Positions 34,844 to 44,183 of a stretch of DNA of 64,000 nt are shown one piece after another. Made by a program: the position numbers and the translations under genes. The notes below the pieces were generated by a model. That model was given only the letters and a program-made list of their open reading frames with translations, had not been told where the DNA came from and made no database searches. The DNA lies in contig CM054062.1 of assembly GCA_028641055.1 (NCBI GenBank), positions 13,304,826 to 13,368,825 on the forward strand. The letters run 5' to 3'. Source of the stretch: Alopecurus myosuroides (lineage: Eukaryota > Streptophyta > Magnoliopsida > Poales > Poaceae). How positions within the stretch are numbered: the first letter of the stretch is position 1; every line of letters starts with the position of its first letter.

Positions 34844-37800
34844 ATGGCCAAGGCTGGCTGGGCCGGTTCCTCCGTCACGGCTGAGGACTGCGAGTGGCTC
34901 GTCAACACCCGGCGGGTGCCTCCCGGCGTGGAGTGCCGGGCTCCAGGCAGCGAGCTCGTGCCCACTCCGCGGGAGGGAGAGCGGATGGTCTTCATGTCGC
35001 ACTTCGAGCGCGGCTTCGGACTGCCCGCCTCCGACTTCCTGAGGAACTTCCTCAACCACTTCGGCATTCAGATGCACCACCTTCCCCCCAACGCCGTCGT
35101 CTTCCTCGCCTACCACGCCGTGGTCTGCGAGGCCTTCCTCGGCGTCCGGCCCACATGGGAGACATGGCTCAGGTATTTCCACTTGCGCCAACAGTCTACT
35201 GGGAAGAAGGATTCCGCGGGCAATGCCCGCGCCACGGACACCGGCTGCGCCATGATGGTGCAGCGGTCCGGGACGAACCACCCCCGCGTCAAGGGGCTGG
35301 ACTCCGTCAAGCTCTGGCAGAAGACCTTCCTGTACGTCAAGAATGTTGCCGCCGCGGAAGGAGCCCGACTAGACGACCGCATCAACCTGCCGATTTGGAG
35401 CAACCGCGCTCCAATCGGCTTGTACTGGAAGGACAAGCCCGTCAACGACGATGACGCCATCGAGATGGAGAATCGCCTTAGCTGGCTGAAGGCACAAGGC
35501 CTCAAGAATGACGATCCAGTGGCGTGCTGGATCCAGCGGCGAGTGCTGCCTTTGCAGGAGCGCAGCCATCTCATGTGCTACATGGGAGGCCCCCGCGACT
35601 GCACCAGGACCACCACCGTCGAGATCGACAACATCGATGTTCCTCTGCACGCCAGGAACATTATGACGACAAGCCTTGGCGACCACTGGCAGTACGGGTT
35701 TACCCCGTACAGCCGTACGAAGCCGATTGAGCGGGTACGCTTTTCTTTCTCTGCACCACTTTCCGACTAGATAAGTCCTTCCCTTGCTGCGAGTAGCGAT
35801 CTCCTTCTGCACCTAGTAGGATACTTAGCCGGGTTGCGTAGGCTTAATGTGCTTCATGCTTGCACGCCTTGCCGGGTAGCCTATTCGAGAACAGCTCCTA
35901 GGCTTGATGTGCTTTAGACCTGCACGCCCTTCCGAGTAATTCCCTCCCGCAAACATGCTTAGGCTTAGTATGCTTTGTGCTTGCACGCCTATTCTAGTAG
36001 AATGCTTAGTACATTGCCTAGGCTTTGTGTGCTTTGTACCTGCACGCCCATCCGGGTAGAATTTCTTCCTGGTACCCGGCCAGTCTGTGATCTTTTTCTG
36101 GTTTACAGGTTCTCACGCGCCAGCTCATCGAGAGCAACGATGTCTTCGAGAGCAACTGGACTGCAGATCGTGAGGAGGACGATGTGCCTTCTCATGATGC
36201 CGCGGAGCAGTCCAACCCCTCTCGCTCCCCCGTTGCTGACAAGCGGGACGCTCTCCGCACCTGGTCCGATGAGGACTTCGATGGTAAGTTCACTTTCAAT
36301 TTGATTGCTTCCGAGAAGGATCAATTCCTTGATTGCTGTTTCTGACTCCTTCCCCTTTCTTTTGTATTTTCAGATGAAGGTGCCGCGGAGAAGGATGACG
36401 AGGACGAAGGCGAGAACGAGGGCGCGGCGCCCCTAGCCGCCAAGCCTCTGTCCGTCGCCGCTCCTGATATCCGCAAACGGACCGGCAGTGGGGCACCAGC
36501 ACCTCCTGCCAAGAGGAAGAAGCCCACCGAGAAGAAGGTGGCAGTGAAAAGGTCCAGGCGGGAGCTCAAGTCCACCACCGCGTAAGCCCTTTTCCCGGTC
36601 GCTTCCCTTCTCCCGCTGTACTATTCTCCTCAGATCTTTTCTAACTTTTGGTTTCCTTCCACTCTTCAGACCTCCCATGAATGCGGACGCAGCTCTCGCG
36701 TCCGGCCAAGCTAGAGAACCACCAGTGCCTCTCATCAATCTTGATGATGACGAGGACAACACCGCCAGTGCTGCTGCTGCCAATCCGCAGACTACAGATG
36801 CACAAAGAGCAGCGAGCGAAACAGCAGCACAGGACGCTACCGTCCGCCAAGAAAGACCCCCTTCTCCTCCGGCTAGCAATGCCGAGGAGAACCAGGACCG
36901 AGAGACGCAAGACAACACCGCCGAGGAGCGGCCAGACGTAGAGCCAAAGCAGCCAACCACAGGGGCTGCCGCACAAGATCATCTCGCCACAGAGCAGCGA
37001 GTGGAAGCCACCACTGCCATGGACGCCACCCCAACTAACGCCGATCCACTGAGCGGCGTGCAGCCAGGTGATGCACCGAGCAGCTCTCTGCCGGGAACTG
37101 CACATGGCGATGGATCTGCGGCGCCACCCACCGCACAAGGCCCTACACCGCCCCGCTCCTCCTTGTCTCCGCAACCCAAGGATGCACCTAACTCCCCTGC
37201 CGGGCGAGTAACCAGGCAGCAAGCCGCCCTGGATGCTCTGAGGAGCGAGGTGGACAGAAGGGCAGCTGAGAAAGAAGCTGCGGAGAAGGCCAAGGCGGAG
37301 AGAGAAGCCGCCAAGAAGGCCAAGGCAGAGAAGGAAACCGCCGAGAAGGCGAAGGCCATAGCTGCCGGGAAGAAGGTCGCAGACCCCGAGAAGCTGCGGG
37401 CCGAGAAGGAGAGAGCGAAGAAGCGAGCCAGAGACCAAGTGCCGCCACCAACCTCAGGTGGGGCACTTGTGATCCGTGAGTCCAGCCCAATTCCCGCCGC
37501 GCTCTCGGCGGATGCTCGCGCCGCTGGCCAGCCCTGCTACCCGGAATACATGATTGAGGTTAGCCACCAGCACTCAATCGGCTTCCCTCCCCAGGACAAA
37601 GCCTTAGCTATCCAGCATGGAAGGAAGGCCGTTGCCATGAACTCCCCTCCTCCAGATCCAAGCCAACAACAGACTGCCGATATTGCTTCTCGTGGAGTCC
37701 AAGACAAACCCATAACATCCAAAGGCCTTGAGCAGGTACTGGACACAGTCGGCTTCATCGACGCCAAATGGGACAGCAAGGTTCTCGGCGTGGAGAAGTG

Positions 37801-39952
37801 GCATGGTCTCTCCCTTGGCGGCCTCGACCACATGCGCGTGGATTGGAACAAGGTCGACCTGGGACACAAGCCCATGACCGTCTCCACCGAGACCGCGACC
37901 CTTGCCGCCAAGATGTTCCTGCATCGCAAGAACGCCGAGGACGTCGAGCAGGCCTACGCAGTAAGTTCTCCTTATCTTTTCCGAGTTGAATTCGCTTCTC
38001 TTTCATTCGCCTTTCTGTTCCTTTCCATCACTCCCAGTCCCCGAGATTCTAGCCGAGTAGGTGGATACTCTCCGAGTAGCCTCCTACTCGGGTTGAATCT
38101 TATCTGCTTTATCTAACTTTCTTCTTCTTCTCGCTTCTCAGGACAGCGTCTTGAAACGGACTAACCTGTACCGCCATCTCCTCTGGAACCATTCCATCGC
38201 CAGGCGGCGCATTGCTGCATTGGAGAAGGAGAAGGCAGCTGCAGAGGCAGCCAGCAAAGATGCCAATGCTAGCACTCAGCAGCTGGCCGAAGTGCAAGGT
38301 ACACTCTTAGCTGTGCGATTCGTGCGTTTTGTGTTTACGCTCGCTTATGCTTTCTTTTGTGCTAACTTTTCTTCTCTGCAGAGAAACTGAAGGGCCTCGC
38401 CGAGGAGCACAGCAAATGCCGTGCTTTCGTGCAAAACGCCGAAGCCACCATCAAAAGGCTTGATGGTAAGTTTGTCGTCCACTTGGTTTATTCTTTGAAT
38501 CCATGTCTTCATTGCTTCTGTACTGATCTTGTCTGGCTCTTCACAGAAGATCACAAGGTGTTTGCCGCAGCACACCGAGAATGTGTCCAACCGGACGAGT
38601 TGAAGCACGAACTATCCAAGCAAGCTGGTGTGTTGCTGGACCACCATGCCAGCGAGACCGAGAAGCTTCAACTCCAATTGCAACGGGCACTCCAGGATGC
38701 CATCAACATTGGCGGCGAGAGAGACCGAGCCATCGCCGAGAAGGCCAAGGCCGAGGGCACTTTCCGAGCCAAGGAAAGGGCCCTTGAGCAGGAATGCGAA
38801 ACCTTGAAGAAGGCCAACGCTGATCTCTTCGCCCAGATGAACAGCTTGCGCATGATCCAAGAAAGGCATATCTCCAACGAGGAAACTTGGAAGAAGAAGC
38901 TGCAGCAGCTGCGCAATGAGCTACCTGGTAAGTCTTTTCTTCACTGCTTCTTTTCTTCTCGGTCGCAGTTCTTCTCGGGTTTCCCCTACTCGGCTATTCC
39001 CTTCTTGGTTTTGAAGTTTCCCTTTGCTCTTTCAGCGATCTGGCCTCATCTTGACTCTCCAACTGAGCCTTCACTGGCCAAGATCAGAGCTGCTCGCCTT
39101 GCGAAAGGTGAGGCAGCAGATCCTAGGGCCGAGATCGAGGACAGCCTGCTGGTGCTCAAGGGCTACTTCGAACAGCTGGCTGGCTTCGGAACGGATCTGA
39201 TGCACGAGGGCTTCGAACTTCACAAGCTTTTCTGGCCTAACGATCCTCCGCCCAAGTCCATGAAGGGCCTTGCCTTCAAGCTGAAGAACGTGAAGAAGGA
39301 GCTGAAGAAGTGGCGCGCTTCGGGAGCCCGTGCCGGTGCGGATGTGATGCTTCTCTGCATCGCATCCTGGTACGAGAACCTAAACATGGAGCTCATCCGC
39401 GGGAAGCGCAATGACTCCAAGTGGGAGCTCGATCCCGGCTGCGTGGCTACTCGCAAGCAGGTTGCCTACGAGGTCGCTGAGTGCGCCGAGACAGAGACAT
39501 ATATTGATGGCCTCCCCGAGCCCGACACCGACGATGAAGTCGAAGGGGAAGCTGATGAAGAAGGCGACTCCGATCTGGAAGGCTTCTTCGACTCTCCTGA
39601 GGGCAAGGCCGGGAAGCGGAAAGGCACGGTCGTTTCGAGTAGCGACGAGGAGGTTGAGCCCATCGAGTCTGCTCAACTCGAATTCGGCACCTCCTCCGGC
39701 GCTGCTCTTGATGACACGGTGCCCCCTCCTGGCCAGGCTGCAGGTTCCTCCTCGGCTCCTGGTCCCGTCTCGGTGACCACAGCCACTTCCGAGCAGGCAG
39801 CCCCCCAGCAAGCTGCCGGGATGACGGAATCCGCCACCGTCCAGACGGAAGCGGACACCACCCACGCAAGTACCGAGGAAACAGCCGCCGCGACTGCCAC
39901 TGAAGAAGCAGCAGCCAAGGCCAGCGCCGAGAACATTGCTTCCTCTTCATAG
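34844..39952 (+). CDS. Tat-1 antisense gene, eight exons, putative gypsy-type 'Transposase_28' family protein
   Basis: Exons by GT-AG sites: 34844-35734, 36109-36283, 36374-36581, 36670-37960, 38142-38298, 38382-38465, 38547-38927, 39036-39952. Together they are 4104 nt, one open frame of 1367 residues, with phases matching at all seven joins. The N-terminus (about residues 1-110) has the family core: MVFMSHFERGFGLPASDFLR, NHFGIQMHHLPPNAVVFLAY, CEAFLGVRPTW. Then come WSNRAPIGLYWKDKP and LQERSHLMCYMG, a lysine/glutamate-rich basic segment (exon 3), an Ala/Lys/Glu repeat region (about 620-690, helical), coiled-coil exons 5-7, a folded-looking region (AGFGTDLMHEGFELHKLFWP) and an acidic, Ser/Thr-rich tail. 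It is antisense to and converges with pol. The role is unknown. A nuclear, nucleic-acid-binding role is only a guess from the basic and coiled-coil parts. Confidence 0.8.
35821..36062 (+). repeat. Four 60-bp tandem repeats in intron 1 of the antisense gene
   Basis: Copies start near 35838, 35898, 35959 and 36018. Each reads taggctt-atgtgctt-tgcacgcc followed by a ccgggtag-like word. They fill most of the 374-bp intron. Confidence 0.85.
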
Positions 39953-40628
39953 ATCAACCTGCAATCTTTTTCACTTTGACTATTTATCAGATCCCCGGGA
40001 TGCCGGGAGCAAATGTCATATACTTTCTTTGTTGTGCTTGCTACACATTTTTTATACCCACTTTGTTTATTTCAATGTTAATCAATTTTGAGCAATACTG
40101 GCTCAATGCCGAGTTGTGTTTCCATGCGAGTCCCCGAGTAGCATTTCTTATTCACCCTGTCCTTTCATCTTTGCTCTACCCGCGACTTGTCGCTTGTTTG
40201 GTATTCGAGTCACAAGAGTCGAGTAGCAGGGTTGCAAATACTTAGCCGCCAGAAACAATCATGGTAACGCAGCCCAACACTTAGCCGAGAAGGCGAAAAC
40301 AAGGAATAACAGTAATAAACAGTCTACTCGGTTCCTGCACTCTTTCTTCCTTAGTGATTTTCGTGTGCCCATTGACCCTTTGCTTGTTCTCTTGCTTGCC
40401 ATGAAGCCGGGTTTCGGACAGCAGCAAAGTCGAAGAGTTGGCATATAGGTTTAAACACAGTACTCAATACACTTATGAGTTCTAAAGTGGAGCAACCGAG
40501 TAGACAAATAGTAAAGCCGAGTAAGAAAAACAATTAGAGCAATTTTGGACGAGGGCAGTCCCCGAGAACAATTTCAGATTGCAGAGTAGAATTTCAACTC
40601 GGATAAGAGGGTACATACACGTCTTTGC
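39953..40628. other. Tat-1 spacer between convergent antisense gene and pol
   Basis: About 680 bp without a recognisable frame. It presumably holds the 3' end of the plus-strand gene and the start of the minus-strand 3' untranslated region. Confidence 0.6.
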
Positions 40629-43600
40629 TTACGAATGAAAGCGATGAAGTAGAGCTACATTCCAAGGGCGCTTGGTTTCCTCTTCAGCTTTATCTGCCCT
40701 GTTCGCCTGTGACGGGCGCACATCTACAAGGTAGTACGCATCATTGTGCAGCGCTTTGCTCACAATAAAAGGCCCTTCCCATGGAGGAGACAACTTGTGC
40801 ATCCCGGCTGTGCGCTGCACAAGCCTAAGGACCATGTCTCCTTCTCGGAAAACCCTTGGGTTCACCTTTCGGCTATGATAACGCCGCAGGTTTTGCTGGT
40901 AGATAGCCGAACGTGACAGAGTCAGCTCTCTTGCTTCTTCAAGCAGGTCAACGTCGTCTTCTCGAGCTTCTCTCGCCTCCACCTCAGTGTAGAGGGCTAC
41001 TCGGGGGGAGTCATGCTCTAAGTCTATTGGCAACACGGCCTCAGCCCCGTATACCAAGAAGAATGGCGTGTAGCCGGTTGACCGGTTAGGGGTAGTCCTT
41101 AGACTCCACAACACCGCTGGCAACTCTTCTAGCCAACACCCAGGTGTTTTCAGCAACGGCTCGATCAGCCTTGGCTTTATGCCTGCCAGTACCATTCCAT
41201 TTGCTCTCTCAACTTGCCCATTGGAGGCAGGGTGCGCGACTGACGCAACGTCTAGTCGGATATGCTTATCTCTGCAAAATCGCACCATCGCCCCCTCCGC
41301 AAAGTTGGTGCCGTTGTCGGTGATGATACTGTGCGGGTAGCCGTATCTCATGATTACATCCTTCACAAACTTCACGGCTGTGACTCCATCACACTTCCGA
41401 ATAGGTTTCACCTCAATCCACTTGGTGAACTTGTCCACCATGACCAAAATATGTGTCATGTTGCCTTTGGCCGGCTTGAAGGGCCCAACCATATCCAAGC
41501 ACCAAACAGCAAATGGCCAAGTGATAGGAATTGTTTTCAACTCGGAAGCAGGCATGTGAATCTTACTTGCAAACATCTGGCAGCCGTTGCACTTCCTCAC
41601 GATATCCTCAGCTTGCTGCAGTGCAGTGAGCCAGTAAAAGCCATGCCGAAAAGCTTTCTTGACCAAAGCCCGAGAAGAGGCGTGGTGCCCGCATTCCCCT
41701 TGATGTATCTCCATCAGTATTTCTTCTCCTTCTTCTGGGCTCACACACCGTTGCAGCACTCCAGTGGCACTTCTTTTATGCAGCACATCTTGTACTATAA
41801 TGTAGCCCTTGGACTTTCTCTGAATCTGCCTCGCAGTCACTTCATCTTCAGGCAAAGCACCGTCCCTCAGAAAGGATAATATGGGCATAGCCCAACTCGG
41901 TGTCTCCCGTATGGGAAACACTGGTTCGTCCAGTTCCATTGGGAAAGGCTCTTGCGGTTGCACAGGAGGAGTAGGAGCGCTCCTCTGCAGCCCGGACCGA
42001 TTGGCGAGAACCTCTTCAATGAATGCAACAGCTTCTGGGTAGAGGGCGGCAGTCCCCGAGTACTGAGCGACAGTCCCCGGGTAGGGAGCGACAGTCCCCG
42101 AGTAGGGAGCGGCAGTCCCCGAGTAGGGAGCGACAGTCCCCGAGTAGGGAACGACAGTCCCCGAGTAGGGAACGACAGTCCCCGAGTAGGGAACGGCAGT
42201 CCCCGGGTTTCCTGCAGCACTCTCCCGGTCAATTTCCATTGGGTCAGATTCTTCATTTGGCAGAGAAGGAACAAAGATGGATTCCGAGTTGGGGGAAGGC
42301 TTGATGGAAGGCTTCCTCAAATGCTCCAAGGCAATCCCTGCTGGGATGGACTGCCGAGAAGATCCCAACTTGGACAGCTCATCTGCTGCTTCGTTCTCTG
42401 CTCGGTGAATGTGCTGGAACTCACAGCCTTCGAAGAACCCAGTCATAGACTGTACCAGGAAGCGATACGATGCCATATTGGCATCCAAAGCATCCCAAGT
42501 ACCCGAAACCTGCTGCACCACCAGATCTGAATCGCCATAGCATATAATGCGCTGCACACCAACCTCCTTGGCCACTCGCAAGCCATGCACCACTGCCTCG
42601 TACTCGGCTACATTGTTGGATGCCTTGAAGTGAATTTGCAGCACATACTTGAGTTGATCCCGCTTGGGTGATGTAAGCACAACACCAGCGCCCAGGCCTT
42701 CTTTCACCTTTGAGCCATCGAAGTGCATCCTCCAATAATTGGAGACTGGAGCAGGAGGCTCATACTGCATCTCGGCCCAGTCCACGAGAAACTCTGCCAG
42801 GACCTGAGACTTGATTGCTTCTCTTCTTGCATACGCGGGAGCGTACGCGGCTAGCTCAATCGCCCACTTGGCTACTCTGCCACTCGCCTCCTTGTTACCC
42901 ATGATATCCGAGATGGGAGCTGAACTCACAACAGTGACGGGGTGCTCCTGGAAATAATGCTTCAGCTTCCTTGCGCCCAGGTACACACCATATGTCATCT
43001 TCTGGTAGTGCGGATAGTTTTGCTTGGAACTGGACAACACTTCACTGAGATAATAGACTGGGCGCTGCACACTCTTGCCTTCTTCTTCTCGCTCCACCAC
43101 AATCACCACGCTGACTACTCGGTTAGTCGCAACAATGTACAACAACATAGGCTCCTTGGGTAGCGGACTAGCCAAGACGGGAGCAGTAGCCAGCATTGCT
43201 TTCAACTCATTGAACGCCACGTCCGCCTGTGGAGTCCAGGCAAACTTGTCACTCTTCTTCATCAGCTGGTACAGAGGCAAAGCCTTCTCGCCCATTCGGC
43301 CCAAGAAACGGCTCAGAGAAGCCAAACAACCCGTGAACTTCTGCACATCTTTCAGTGATCTCGGCAAAGACATGCTCTCGATAGCTTTTATCTTTGAAGG
43401 GTTAGCTTCAATGCCACGGCTAGAAACCAGAAATCCGAGTAGCTTTCCAGCCGGTACACCAAAGGTGCGCTTACTCGGATTCAGTTTCATTTTGTACTTG
43501 CGTAGGTTAGCAAAGGTTTCCTCCAGGTCGGCAAGCAGAGTATGTGTTTTATTCGTTTTGATGACAATGTCATCTACGTACACCTGCACATTCTTGCCGA

Positions 43601-44180
43601 GCTGGTCATGCAAGCATTTCTGCATGCATCTCTGATAGGTTGCACCCGCATTCCTCAAGCCAAAACACATGACACGATAGCAATAAGCCCCGTACGGGGT
43701 AATAAAAGCAGTCTTTATTTGATCAGCAGGGTTAAGTGCAATCTGGTGGAAACCAGAGTAGGCATCAATGAAAGATAGCAGTTCACAGCCAGCAGTGGAA
43801 TCGATCACCTGATCGATGCGGGGTAGCGGAAAAGGATCCTTGGGGCACGCCTTGTTCAAGTCGGTGTAGTCGACGCACATGCGCCATGCAGTGGCGGCCT
43901 TGGGATCCTCCTTCTTCTTCTCGACCATGACCGGGTTGGCTAGCCAATCCGGATGCAGCACCTCCATGATGAAGTTACTTATCAGCAGCTTGGTGATCTG
44001 ATCACCGATGGCCTTCCTCCTCTCATCTCCGAAGCGGCGCATAGCCTGCTTCACGGGCTTGGCGTCAGGACGCACGTGCAAAGAGTGCTCAACCAACTCC
44101 CTCGGGACTCCTGGTAAATCTTCATTGGTCCAGGCAAAAACATCCCGATTCTCACGGAGGAAGTGGATGAGCTCGCTTTC
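40629..44180 (-). CDS. Tat-1 Pol: reverse transcriptase, RNase H, integrase
   Basis: Opens directly after the UAG at 44181-44183 in the same frame as gag-protease. The first ATG is 44096, giving 1155 codons. In order from that ATG: RT with CVDYTDLNKACPKDPFPLP, FIDAYSGFHQIAL and catalytic QVYVDDIVIKT (about residue 174). RNase H follows (RMHFDGSKVKEGLGAGVVLT at about 455, NNVAEYEAVVHGL, CYGDSDLVV). Then a repeat linker (about 629-686) and integrase with H2C2 zinc site (about 800-840) and core DMVGPF, ITDNGTNF, ASNGQVERANG (the DDE triad, about 868-965). The C-terminus is LRLVQRTAGMHKLSPPWEGP. These are all the enzymes for cDNA synthesis and insertion. No internal stop. ATG 44096 lies inside the conserved RT lead-in, so UAG readthrough or splicing seems more likely than fresh initiation. 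Confidence 0.9.
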   Translation of the reverse strand, partial: ESELIHFLRENRDVFAWTNEDLPGVPRELVEHSLHVRPDAKPVKQAMRRFGDERRKAIGDQITKLLISNFIMEVLHPDWLANPVMVEKKKEDPKAATAWRMCVDYTDLNKACPKDPFPLPRIDQVIDSTAGCELLSFIDAYSGFHQIALNPADQIKTAFITPYGAYCYRVMCFGLRNAGATYQRCMQKCLHDQLGKNVQVYVDDIVIKTNKTHTLLADLEETFANLRKYKMKLNPSKRTFGVPAGKLLGFLVSSRGIEANPSKIKAIESMSLPRSLKDVQKFTGCLASLSRFLGRMGEKALPLYQLMKKSDKFAWTPQADVAFNELKAMLATAPVLASPLPKEPMLLYIVATNRVVSVVIVVEREEEGKSVQRPVYYLSEVLSSSKQNYPHYQKMTYGVYLGARKLKHYFQEHPVTVVSSAPISDIMGNKEASGRVAKWAIELAAYAPAYARREAIKSQVLAEFLVDWAEMQYEPPAPVSNYWRMHFDGSKVKEGLGAGVVLTSPKRDQLKYVLQIHFKASNNVAEYEAVVHGLRVAKEVGVQRIICYGDSDLVVQQVSGTWDALDANMASYRFLVQSMTGFFEGCEFQHIHRAENEAADELSKLGSSRQSIPAGIALEHLRKPSIKPSPNSESIFVPSLPNEESDPMEIDRESAAGNPGTAVPYSGTVVPYSGTVVPYSGTVAPYSGTAAPYSGTVAPYPGTVAQYSGTAALYPEAVAFIEEVLANRSGLQRSAPTPPVQPQEPFPMELDEPVFPIRETPSWAMPILSFLRDGALPEDEVTARQIQRKSKGYIIVQDVLHKRSATGVLQRCVSPEEGEEILMEIHQGECGHHASSRALVKKAFRHGFYWLTALQQAEDIVRKCNGCQMFASKIHMPASELKTIPITWPFAVWCLDMVGPFKPAKGNMTHILVMVDKFTKWIEVKPIRKCDGVTAVKFVKDVIMRYGYPHSIITDNGTNFAEGAMVRFCRDKHIRLDVASVAHPASNGQVERANGMVLAGIKPRLIEPLLKTPGCWLEELPAVLWSLRTTPNRSTGYTPFFLVYGAEAVLPIDLEHDSPRVALYTEVEAREAREDDVDLLEEARELTLSRSAIYQQNLRRYHSRKVNPRVFREGDMVLRLVQRTAGMHKLSPPWEGPFIVSKALHNDAYYLVDVRPSQANRADKAEEETKRPWNVALLHRFHS
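42039..42208 (-). repeat. In-frame 21-bp coding minisatellite in Tat-1 pol
   Basis: Eight units at exact 21-bp spacing (agtccccg at 42051, 42072, 42093, 42114, 42135, 42156, 42177, 42198) encode a seven-residue repeat of the form V-P-Y-S-G-T-V/A between RNase H and integrase. Confidence 0.95.
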
Positions 44181-44183
44181 CTA
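44181..44183 (-). promoter_or_regulatory. In-frame UAG between protease and RT, candidate recoding site
   Basis: The minus-strand context AAA-TAG-GAA-AGC is identical over 12 nt to the same point in Tat-2 (55451-55453), although the residues before it differ. The downstream frame is open and homologous from the very next codon. Confidence 0.6.

Noticed and set aside
36979..37438. Minus-strand frames overlapping exon 4 of the antisense gene
   Set aside because: Low-complexity Ala/Leu/Ser-rich shadows of the Glu/Lys/Ala repeat on the coding strand.
42023..42304. RERQSPS-type repeat protein on the plus strand
   Set aside because: It is the reverse reading of the 21-bp minisatellite inside the intact pol frame.
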